Positions 23,801 through 31,500 of a stretch of DNA of 34,093 nucleotides are shown in pieces. The stretch lies in assembly GCA_011526015.1 (NCBI GenBank), contig WYBG01000059.1, positions 1 through 34,093 on the forward strand, given 5' to 3'. The stretch is from Deltaproteobacteria bacterium (GTDB lineage: Bacteria > Calditrichota > Calditrichia > RBG-13-44-9 > J075). A program made the translations under genes and the position numbers. The notes below the pieces were generated by a model. The model had not been told where the DNA came from and made no database searches. It saw nothing but the letters and a program-made list of their open reading frames with translations. Position 1 is the first letter of the stretch. Each line of letters opens with the position of its first letter.

Positions 23801-25539
23801 CCCTTGTCGGGATTACTCTGGGCGGGCGGGGGGTCAATCGCCCGCAGATCAACGCGTTCGATTTATCGGAAGTGCGCCTGAACCAGAGCGTAACCGTGGA
23901 TGCAACTATTACTGCCGACACGCTGATCCAGTCCGTGCTGCTGAACTACGGATTCGGAAACAGCGCGGGCTTTCCGCGGCAGCTTGCCCTGGCGCAGCAA
24001 TCCCCCGGGGTATATAACGGAACCATCCCGGCCACAGACGTCACCGTGAACGGCCTGAAAATGGTTCTGGAAGTGGTCGACGGCTTCTCCATCACCACGG
24101 ATTCCACCCGGTTTGCCAGCGTGCTCATTCCCGCCGGGGCGCTGCCGGATACTTTTTCCCAGAACCAGGTCAATCGCTGGATGATGTATTCCCTGCCCTT
24201 CGAGTTTACCAGCGTTGCCAACAGCAGCATCGATGCGGTGCTGGCCGACCTGGGCGGGGAAGGGGACTTCAGCTGGCGGATTTACCGCACCGACTCCTCC
24301 GGGGTTAACTCCAATTACCACAACCGCGGGCAGTTGAATAACATGGGCGATTACGGGCGCTTCCTGCCCGGAAACGCTTTCTGGCTCTACCTTCGGGATG
24401 ACGACCAGGGAGGCATCCCTACCCGGATCATTGATTTTCCGGAGATGCGCACCGCGCCGGTGGACTCTTATACCGTTACACTTCAAGAGGGTTGGAACCA
24501 GCTCGGTTCCCCCTACGCCTTCGACGTCACCTGGAACCAGGTGGCCTCGGATTTCAAGGATTCCTTGCAGGTGTACCGTTACGAGGGCGGCACTGAGTTC
24601 ACCCTGCTGACCACCGGCGGAGGGCTTGAAAAAGTGGGTTGGACCCCCCTGGTGAACGCCAATTTTACCATCTCGCCCTGGATCGGCTACGCGGTGTACA
24701 ATAGCGCCGGCCGAAGCGTCCGGCTTACCTTCTATCCCCAGCGGCCCGCGGCGGGAGCGCCGTTGCTGGCAAAATCTCCCGAAGAAGAGAGCGTCTGGCA
24801 ACTCCAGATGGTCGCGGAGAGCGCGCTCAATTACGCTATCAGCGTGGTGGGCATGCACGGCCAGGCAAAACCGGGGCGGGACTACCTGGATTATTCCAAC
24901 CCCCCGGTGATGGGAAACGAATACGTCTCCATGTATTTCCGCCACCCGGAATGGAACGCCGCCCGCCCGGACTTTTGCAGCGACTTCCGGCCCCTGAATT
25001 CCCAGGGCGAAGTGTGGTATTTCAACATCAACAGCTCCGACCGGATCGTGGATTTCCGGTTGCGGAACATCGAAAACCTGCCCGCGAACTTCCGGGTGGT
25101 GTTGTTCGACGCGAAATACCGCAACCGTTACCACCTCAGCGAGGGGCAGCGGGTATCCCTGCGCGATCTTTCGCCCGGGGAAGATAACCGTTTTGTGTTG
25201 CTGGTGGGCACGGACAGCTTCATCGAATCGGAAAGCGGCAACGTGGCGCTGATGCAGCCTTCCGACCACGCTTTATTGGAGAATTATCCCAACCCCTTCA
25301 ACCCGGAAACCTATATTCGCTACCGGCTTGCCAGTCCCGCGAAAGTCAGCCTGAAAATTTACAACCTGCTCGGCCAGGAAGTGGCCAGCCTGGTGGATGA
25401 ATTCCAGCCCGCCGGTTTCTACGAAGTGCGCTGGGACGGGCGTACCCGCGGCGGCGGCCCGGCGGCCAGCGGAATCTATTTCTTCCGAATCGACGCAGGC
25501 GAATTTACCCAAACGCAGAAGATGATCTTGCTGCGTTGA
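20824..25539 (+). CDS. Giant secreted protein: nine choice-of-anchor D repeats plus T9SS/FlgD-like C-terminal domain
   Basis: This 1571-residue protein has a signal peptide cut after AIA near residue 23. Nine repeats of about 110 residues follow (about 26-1008), each opening like PDIxxxPxxLxFGxV and containing VRFxPxxxGxKxAxLxIxSNDPDENP, the choice-of-anchor D / ASPM-SPD-2-Hydin Ig-like type. Residues 1008-1480 form a non-repetitive region with GWNQLGSPYAFDVTW. The end (1484-1571) carries ENYPNPFNP, IYNLLGQEVASLVD and SGIYFFRI, i.e. a FlgD-Ig/type IX secretion sorting domain. It is probably delivered to the cell surface. An excellent ribosome site, GAGGAG, precedes the ATG. The repeats have diverged, so recent tandem expansion is unlikely. 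No type IX secretion gene is in the window. Confidence 0.85.
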   Translation: MSSLKLKLLVLSLTLGFIAVAIAQPIISVNTDVLNYGNIPVNSDSVRAIIISNTGNAGLTISSMAIVGTNPSHFSLPNPPTLPVVVGPGASLPPIDVLFRPTSFGQKFAVLRIISNDPDPDRDTLNVVLTGTGLAPDINAAPNPLEFGNVTTNSELILTVNISNIGNSNLVISSFQLTGSNANQFSLIAPPTPPVTIIPSGTVPVQVRFRPTSAGSKTAFLRIASNDPDENPFDITLNGTGVSPTISVTPASLSFGRVLVNSDSTATVSIFNTGQGSLFIQSLDIANDPDTLFSLVSPPQLPDTLPPGGGPLTISVKFSPKAQGNVSAFLIVTHNDLTQNPLSIPLSGRGVFAQIAVSSNALDFGEVLVTSFSELPIQVTNTGEGPLFITATPIVGTNGNQFSLFNLPPLPIKINPGAPPVTIRVRFSPSTIGTKQAFLALINNDPDPDDNPFFVSLEGFGVKPDIIASPTALDFGEVVVDSSGQLSTTIKNVGNLDLIVTDIAIVGDDASQFSFFGDSSFTLRPNIDSAVVSVQFAPTTGGPKSAILRLVNNTPDENPYDIPLEGIGTVPDIAARPVLLDLGNVLLGEETTGIVRIFNEGRAPLTISDTAFAGNHAYLFSIVSMPPLPAVLPPDTAIKLPITIRFRPDSLQLKTAELRISSNDPDENPFIITLRGTGVQPAIATNPEVLDFDSVRVRTDSTLVLEIRNTGSATLVVQDTFLAGEDADHFSIASIPQLPFSVTPNGEPVPISVRFSPKTLGPKSAAFRIFSNAPQSPLDVSLLGIGVEPDIAVSPDTLNFGKVVLNRGEDRSLILLNEGGAILTVNGVTIAGEKPGLFSFVNLPGLPFTILPDQTVSVTVRFTPDSLGEKSAELRFLSDDPDEPVLAVPAIGIGAIPIITLSADTLSFGNTGVSLLKTLPLRITNPGSAPLEISDTLISGENGADFTLVDFPPLPLIIPEEGGEQEILVGFKPGSPGFKNALLQILSNDPENPLVGITLGGRGVNRPQINAFDLSEVRLNQSVTVDATITADTLIQSVLLNYGFGNSAGFPRQLALAQQSPGVYNGTIPATDVTVNGLKMVLEVVDGFSITTDSTRFASVLIPAGALPDTFSQNQVNRWMMYSLPFEFTSVANSSIDAVLADLGGEGDFSWRIYRTDSSGVNSNYHNRGQLNNMGDYGRFLPGNAFWLYLRDDDQGGIPTRIIDFPEMRTAPVDSYTVTLQEGWNQLGSPYAFDVTWNQVASDFKDSLQVYRYEGGTEFTLLTTGGGLEKVGWTPLVNANFTISPWIGYAVYNSAGRSVRLTFYPQRPAAGAPLLAKSPEEESVWQLQMVAESALNYAISVVGMHGQAKPGRDYLDYSNPPVMGNEYVSMYFRHPEWNAARPDFCSDFRPLNSQGEVWYFNINSSDRIVDFRLRNIENLPANFRVVLFDAKYRNRYHLSEGQRVSLRDLSPGEDNRFVLLVGTDSFIESESGNVALMQPSDHALLENYPNPFNPETYIRYRLASPAKVSLKIYNLLGQEVASLVDEFQPAGFYEVRWDGRTRGGGPAASGIYFFRIDAGEFTQTQKMILLR

Positions 25540-25585
25540 GCCTTTGCGGGAAAGGGGATAGAGTATGGGGTATAGGGTATAAGGT

Positions 25586-25709
25586 TGTACTATCACCTGA
25601 TATTGAGAATTTGAAAAGGTGAAACGGAGAGCGGGGGAGCCGGAGAAACGGAGACTTGCATCTCCCATTCGCCGTTTCTCCCACTCTCCGGTTCACAGCA
25701 TTGACAATT
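25586..25709. mobile_element. Truncated inverted copy of the GGGAGA hairpin MITE
   Basis: This element starts with tgtactatcacctga and is closely similar throughout to the reverse complement of the element at 32131-32278, including the central ggagacttgc and cactctccggttcacag. Similarity stops after ttgacaatt at 25709. The last 23 bases, including the right terminal repeat, are missing, so it is likely an immobile remnant. It fills the convergent gap between the repeat protein and the sigma-54 activator. Confidence 0.8.
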
Positions 25710-25734
25710 GTCATGGCGAAGCCATCCCTCAGGA

Positions 25735-27507
25735 TTAGCGGGGGGTATCATCCTCTATTCCCAACTGCGCCAACATGCGGTAAAAGTGGGTGCGGTTCAC
25801 CCCTAACACTTTCGCGGCTTCGGATTTAGAGGCGGTTTGCTTGAGGGTGCGCAGGATGTAACGCCTCCTGAATTCCATTTCTGCTTCGTCCAGGAGTTTG
25901 CCGGGCGGGATGGGAGGAACCGCAGCGGTTTCGGCGCTGATGAGCTCCGGGGGGAGGTCAGAGGCTTCGATTTTTGAACTTTTGGCGAGCACGATCGCCC
26001 GGAGGATCACGTTTTCCAGTTCCCGGATGTTCCCCGGCCAGGAGTAGTTCTCCAGAATCTCCAGCGCCTCGTCGGTAATCTCCCGGGGAGTCTTCTCCTG
26101 GGCGTGCTTTTTCAAAAAATGCTCCGCCAGCTCGGCAATATCCTCCTTGCGATCCCGCAGCGGGGGGGTGGTAATTTCCACCACCTTCAGGCGATAGTAG
26201 AGATCCTCCCGGAACTTGCCGGCGCGGATCATTGCGGTAATATTTTGATTGGTTGCAGCAATAATCCGCAGGTCGATTTTGCGCGGGGTAACACTGCCCA
26301 GCCGCTCGATTTCGCCGTTCTGCAGCACCCGCAGCAATTTAGCTTGCAGGTTTAAATTTAACTCCCCGATTTCATCCAAAAACAGGGTTCCGCCGTCTGC
26401 GGTTTCCATTTTGCCGGGCTTCGGTCTGGTCGCCCCGGTAAACGCCCCCGCTTCGTAGCCGAACAGCTCCGATTCCAGCAAATCCGCCGGGATGGCGCTG
26501 CAATTAATGGCCACAAAGGGTTTTCCGGCCCGGCGGCTGTTCTGGTGAATCGCCCGGGCCAGCAGTTCCTTGCCGCTGCCGTTTTCTCCCAGGATAATTA
26601 CCGAAACGTTGCTGGGAGCCACTTTGGAGGCCAGCAGCAGCGTCTCGAACAATCGCCGCCCGGAGCCGATGATCTCCGGGCAGGGAAATTCCCGGCGCAG
26701 GTCTGCGAACTTCATCTGCGCTTCCCGCAGCAGCTTGTTTTCTAACAGGGAGATTTCCCGGGAAATCTCCAGCCCCTGCACAATCTGGCGGGCGAAGGAG
26801 AGCAGGAAGAACAGGTCGCGCTGCCCAAATGGATTGGCGCTGTCGCGGCGATCCAGGTACACCGCGCCGAGCACCCCGCCTGGCGACATTAGCGGAACGC
26901 ACAACACCGATTTGATCCCCAGGCGGATGATGCTGGTTTTCTCCCACAGGGAAGCATCGGCGCGGGTCTGGTTCAGAAAGGCTTCCGCCCCCGGGATCCC
27001 GCTGGGCCGGGCGGCGGAGAGAGTCTGCCGGATCACGCTGGTGCTCAGCTCCCGGGCCTCCGGGTGATCCTCCGGGTTCATGTTGCGGGCGAAAATGGCG
27101 TCGATTTGCTGCTGTTCATCCACTAACACGATGAACCCGGCGTCGGCCTGCAATTCTTTGATCACCACGTCGATGGCCTTGCCTAACAGCGATTTCATCT
27201 CCGTTTCGGAAGAGAACAGGATGCCGGAGGCGTAGAGCACCTCCAGGCGGCGCTTTTCCTCTTGCAATTGCTCGAATTGTTTTTCCAGCTTCTCATAGAG
27301 GTCCAGCAGGGGATCGATCTGCCCGGCCAGCGCCTGGTGGGATTGCATCCAGGTTTTGAACAGGCGGTCCAGTTTTTTCAGCGCTTCCCCGGTAACGCCG
27401 GCCGCGGTTAAAACGGAGGTCGTTTCCATGAATCCGGAAGATACCTGGCTGACGGCGTCGCCGAGCTGTTTCTGCAATTTCTGGCGGAGTTCGGTAATAG
27501 GGGGCAT
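25735..27507 (-). CDS. GAF-domain sigma-54-dependent transcriptional activator (bEBP)
   Basis: This 590-residue bacterial enhancer-binding protein has a helical N-terminus (1-85), a GAF sensor (about 90-250), an AAA+ domain and a Fis-type helix-turn-helix. In the AAA+ domain GENGSGKE (Walker A) is near 306, GAFTGA near 352, [12 protein letters not shown] (Walker B) follows, and NIRELEN lies near the end. The intact GAFTGA loop indicates it contacts sigma-54 and drives open-complex formation; the C-terminal [20 protein letters not shown] is the DNA-binding helix. The GAF ligand is unknown. I chose the ATG at 27507, with AGGA nearby; a longer frame to 27756 would be read through the end of the phosphatase gene. 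It lies 59 bases after the phosphatase stop. Confidence 0.93.
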   Translation of the reverse strand: MPPITELRQKLQKQLGDAVSQVSSGFMETTSVLTAAGVTGEALKKLDRLFKTWMQSHQALAGQIDPLLDLYEKLEKQFEQLQEEKRRLEVLYASGILFSSETEMKSLLGKAIDVVIKELQADAGFIVLVDEQQQIDAIFARNMNPEDHPEARELSTSVIRQTLSAARPSGIPGAEAFLNQTRADASLWEKTSIIRLGIKSVLCVPLMSPGGVLGAVYLDRRDSANPFGQRDLFFLLSFARQIVQGLEISREISLLENKLLREAQMKFADLRREFPCPEIIGSGRRLFETLLLASKVAPSNVSVIILGENGSGKELLARAIHQNSRRAGKPFVAINCSAIPADLLESELFGYEAGAFTGATRPKPGKMETADGGTLFLDEIGELNLNLQAKLLRVLQNGEIERLGSVTPRKIDLRIIAATNQNITAMIRAGKFREDLYYRLKVVEITTPPLRDRKEDIAELAEHFLKKHAQEKTPREITDEALEILENYSWPGNIRELENVILRAIVLAKSSKIEASDLPPELISAETAAVPPIPPGKLLDEAEMEFRRRYILRTLKQTASKSEAAKVLGVNRTHFYRMLAQLGIEDDTPR

Positions 27508-27566
27508 GGTGGAGTTCCTGAAAAAATGGGTAACATGACTGGGAAGCCAGGCCAGGCGCAGGGGCG

Positions 27567-28079
27567 CTAAGACTGGGGATTCGGCGTTACCAACTCGGGG
27601 GCAAATTCTATCACCCACTTGCGTTGTTCCGGGGTTTCCGGCACCGGGCATCCTCGCGCCGCGCTCACCCGCTCGAAAGCGGCTTCCGGCTCTATACCGG
27701 CTAAAACGAGAAGACACGCTGCTATCAAGGCTGCCCGGCCGATTCCCTGGCGGCAATGAATGGCCAGGCTTTTTCCCCCGGCCAGGGCCTCCTCTAATTT
27801 TCTCAAGAATTGCCGGGTAGCGCGCCGGGAAGCCGGAACGCCGCGGTCCACCAGGGGAAAAGCTAAGAACTGCAAGCCATAGGACCGGCAGATTTTTTCT
27901 TCCTGCCCCAGGTCGAGATCGCTGATTTCATCGTTGGTGAGCAAAGAGACAATGCTAGTAAGACCGGCTTGTTGCCAGGAGCGCACTTCATCTTCCAGCC
28001 AGTCCCCGCCCCGGGGGCGGGGGGAAATGGCCAACCGCCCCGCCCACGGCCCTTCGATCCAATAAAGTTTCGTTCTCAT
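27567..28079 (-). CDS. Dual-specificity/tyrosine protein phosphatase (CDKN3-like)
   Basis: This 170-residue cysteine phosphatase carries HCRQGIGRA (H108, C109, R115), the CX5R phosphate loop, and the likely general acid D78 in [23 protein letters not shown] closes the fold. The family removes phosphate from Tyr or Ser/Thr of proteins, but small-molecule or RNA substrates are known for relatives. The ATG at 28079 has GGGAGA upstream; the longer frame reaching 28196 overlaps the neighbouring gene and is not favoured. It starts 19 bases after the ParB-like gene and 59 before the sigma-54 activator, so the three probably form one operon. It could counter the receptor kinase encoded at 28536-32033; that is inference. 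Confidence 0.88.
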   Translation of the reverse strand: MRTKLYWIEGPWAGRLAISPRPRGGDWLEDEVRSWQQAGLTSIVSLLTNDEISDLDLGQEEKICRSYGLQFLAFPLVDRGVPASRRATRQFLRKLEEALAGGKSLAIHCRQGIGRAALIAACLLVLAGIEPEAAFERVSAARGCPVPETPEQRKWVIEFAPELVTPNPQS

Positions 28080-28098
28080 AAAGTTCTCCCGGGGGGAG

Positions 28099-28353
28099 TT
28101 AGTTCCTGGATATGATCTCCCGGGGCAGCGAATCGACATCGACCCCCCGGTCTCGAAGAATTTTAATGCGATGATGGCCATCCATGATTGTCCCATCAGG
28201 CCGGGTCTTAAGAGATCCCGATTGACCTGGTTGGAGGGAATTGATCAGGTCCTGAGTTGACATTTTATCAAACTGATTCAGTTTTACCCGGCTCAAGGAA
28301 CTGTCCGGGTGCAGCCACTTCAGGGGCGGTTGGCTCACAGGCAATGCTTTCAA
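28099..28353 (-). CDS. Small ParB/Srx-fold-like protein
   Basis: This 84-residue protein contains LQPGQSGSLKTRPDGTIMDG then HHRIKILRDRG and SLPREI, a pattern I associate with small ParB N-terminal-like or sulfiredoxin-like proteins. DGHHR (58-62) is the likely phosphate or nucleotide-binding loop. Related folds bind CTP or ATP/ADP, and one (SerK) is a free-serine kinase. The function here is unknown. The only available starts are TTG (28353) or GTG, with no clear ribosome site. A 24-codon ATG-started frame at 28350-28424 ends TGA overlapping the TTG, allowing translational coupling, or it may be the 5' part of a frameshifted gene. Confidence 0.62.
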   Translation of the reverse strand: MKALPVSQPPLKWLHPDSSLSRVKLNQFDKMSTQDLINSLQPGQSGSLKTRPDGTIMDGHHRIKILRDRGVDVDSLPREIISRN

Positions 28354-28424
28354 TTAATGTTTTGTCTTAAATCCAACTTCACCAATCTTTCAACGCTTGA
28401 GCGCCCACTCTTATTTTTAGGCAT
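28350..28424 (-). CDS. Possible 24-codon leader ORF overlapping the ParB-like start
   Basis: An ATG at 28424 opens a 24-codon frame (MPKNKSGRSS, then basic and leucine-rich residues) ending in a TGA that overlaps the TTG start of the ParB-like gene as TTGA. This is the classic overlap for coupled translation. It has no strong ribosome site and no recognised family. It could also be the displaced 5' end of a frameshifted ParB-like gene. It is kept at low confidence because of its size. Confidence 0.3.
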   Translation of the reverse strand: MPKNKSGRSSVERLVKLDLRQNIN

Positions 28425-28535
28425 ACAGAATTTCAAAAAATCTATTCAAATTTCATCGAAGGCGCAAACACTCATTTTTTCCATATCGGATGATGTTTCT
28501 ATCCCCTTTCCGAAATCCGCAATCGCTGTTTCCCA

Positions 28536-31500
28536 TCACTCACCCCGTAGCGCTTCCACCACCTCCTCCATCCCGGCAAACCGCTCCCCGGGCGTTTTGG
28601 CCAGGCAGCGGGCGACGAGGGCATCCCATTTGGGGTCCATTTCCCCGGCGCGGAGGCAGGAGGGGGGCGTCGGGGTGGTGTTGAAGATGGCGTGGATGAG
28701 GGCCATCTCGTTTTCGCCGCTGAAGGGCAGTTTGCCGGTCAGCAGTTCGTAGATCACCACCCCGAAGGAAAAAATATCCGCCCGCTGATCCACCTCCATG
28801 CCGGTAACCTGCTCCGGGGCCACGTATCCCAACGTGCCGATCACCGTGCCCAGGGAGGTCATGGCGCTCACCAGCGGGGATTTGGAAAGCCCGAAATCCA
28901 TGATCCGCACCTCGCCCTGGCCATCGAGCATCACGTTGCCGGTTTTCACGTCGCGGTGGATGATCCCCCGGGCGTGAATCTCCCGCAGCCCTTCGGCAAT
29001 CTGTAAGAGAAGGCGCTGCGCTTCCGCAAGCGTCAGGGGGGAATGCTGCTTCAAATAATCCTTCAGGGTGCCGCCAGGCAGGTATTCCATGGCGATGAAA
29101 CCGCGCCGGGGAGCATCTCCCCCGGCCCCGGGAGCCGGCATCCCCGTGGAATCCGCTTCCCCAATCTCGAATACCTTGACGATGTGCCGGTGGGAAAAAG
29201 AGGAGAGCAACTGTCCTTCCCCGGCAAAACGCTTGCGGTTTTCGGGATCGTGAAGCAAGTCTTCATGCAGGATTTTCAAGGCGACGATATTTTTGTTGTT
29301 CATATCCAACGCCTTGTAAACCTGGCCCATCCCGCCCTTGCCTAAGAATTCCAGCAATTTGAAATGGGAGATGTAGCGGGATTCCCGCCGCTGCACCATC
29401 CGGCCGGCGGCGATCAACGCCAGCGCCCCGGCCCCCCCGAAAACCGCTAAGGAAACGATGGCGGAATAGAGCTTCCCCTCCCGGATGGTGGCGTGAATGC
29501 TGAGCAGGTACAGCAGCGCCAGTCCGGCGATGAAAAGCGGGTGGGCAAGGTATTGGCGGGTTCGCTGTTTTTCCGCAAAACGGAAAAACAGCCAAACGAG
29601 CAGAACGAGTAAGGGCAGCCTGGCCAGTTCCCAGGCGGGATGGGCATATTTAAGGGAACGCGCCAGGGAATATACCGATTTCCAGAACCAGCCGGCCGGC
29701 CCGGAAAACTCGGAAATTTCCAGGTAGCCGGGAGCGACGTTCTCGCGCCGGACCGTTTTTCCGCCCGGGAAAACCACTTCCAGGTCGTAGCGGCTCTGCG
29801 CATCAGGGTAGAATTGCAGCGGGAGCGGGTGCAGCGCCTCCTGGGAGGCGGCCATGCCGGGGCGGCCTTCGCCATCTTTCCGCCACAGGGTTACTTTTGC
29901 GCCAATGCCCTGGGAATTGCCGCGAATTCCGCGCAGTTTCACGCTGAGAACCCGTTCGGGGTTAAAGCTGTTTTCATACAGGTTCAAACGGAGGGTTTCC
30001 ATGTCGAGCAGCCACAAGTCCGCGTCCCCGTCGGCGTCGAAATCGGTCAGGTATGGCAGGCCCTGGTTCCGAAACCCGATTTCGGAATATTCGGAAAATT
30101 CTCCCCGGTCGTTTTTATAAAACCGGTCTTTGAAAAACAGATCCAGGTCGCCGTCGCAGTCGATATCTGCCAGGCCGGCGCCGGCATAGCTCGGGTCGCT
30201 GAATTCCAGGGTCTGGCCGGGTGAAAAATGCGCCTTTCCGTCGTTCAGAAAAAAAGCAGCCCGCCCCTGCCGCCAAACCAGAAAAATATCCTGCGCCCCG
30301 TCATTGTTCACGTCGCCGGCGGTCGCCTCGACAATGTAGGGATGCGCTTCAAAATAAGTTCCATCAATGCCGCCCGCTGCCGCCGCTTCTTTGAATCGAA
30401 AATTTCCTTCATTGAGATAGAGCTCGCAGGGATCGTTTTTATCGTACTTGAAGATGTCCGCCAGGCCGTCATTGTTGAAATCTGCTACCAGGATGCCCCC
30501 GGCGGCGGCGTTAGAAGGGGTGGGCACGCCGAAATTCAGGCCGCCGCTGAAATTCCCGATGCCGTCGTTTTCATACAGCCACAGGGGTTTCAAACTGTCG
30601 GCCTGGGCAATGGAGAGGAAGAGCAGGTCCAGGTCGCCGTCGTTATCCAGGTCTGCAAAAGAGATGGCGCCGTTGGAGTTGTCATCCATCGGCAGGGGGC
30701 GGGGTTGGTAACGGAATTTCCAGGATCCCAGGTTGAAATAACAGGAATTGCCGACCGAGGGGGTGCGGGTAAAAATATCTACCAGGCCGTTGTTATCCAG
30801 GTCGGCAAAAACCACCGTCCCATCTGCCCCCCGGGGCGGGGGCCGGAGGCGGTCGCTCTTTTCGTTGAACAGGCCGCCGCGGTTGGAATACAGCCGGGTT
30901 GGAAAATCTCCCAGGGGATGGAGGTACACGTCCGGACCGCCGTTGTTATCGAAGTCGATCATTTCCGGATAACCCCCGACTAAGTGGATATTGATCGAAG
31001 GCGATACATCTGTGAAGGTGGGGATTTTTTCCCAGGTGGTGCCGTAAATTCCGCCGGTGGTGAGGAAATAGAGGCGGTAGGCGTCCCCGTTGCGGAGGCT
31101 TTGCAGCCCCAGCAGTGTTGAGGAGGTATTGTTGGGAATTTTTTGATACAAAGACCATTCAGCGCCGTTATAGCGCAGAATATCCCCGCCGTGGCTGATA
31201 ATCCAGCCCTCCGTGGGGGAAATCATCTCCACGTCGCGCAGGTAGGAAGCAACCGGGCAGGGCATCGAATCCCAGGCGGCGCCGTCGTAATGCCAGATGC
31301 CCCGGCTGCCCACCGCCCAGCCATCCGTAGGGGAGAGGAAGCTGAAATTCATGATAAAACTGCGGGAATCCGCTTGGCGGACCGGGGTGGAGCGCCAGCT
31401 TTTTCCGTCAAAATGGAAAATGGCCCCGTTGCGGCCGCCTATCCAAATATCGCCGGGAGAGTTGAGCTTCAAGGCGCGGAAAATCTGCTCGGTCAGTTTC

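Noticed and set aside
23863-25269. 468-codon minus-strand frame opposite the large repeat protein
   Set aside because: It is an antisense shadow of a well-supported coding sequence with no family motif.
27508-27756. N-terminal extension of the sigma-54 activator
   Set aside because: It would overlap the phosphatase gene, has Arg/Gly/Pro-rich junk composition, and the internal ATG at 27507 fits better.
28080-28196. N-terminal extension of the phosphatase
   Set aside because: It would overlap the ParB-like gene; the ATG at 28079 has a good ribosome site and the family's usual start.
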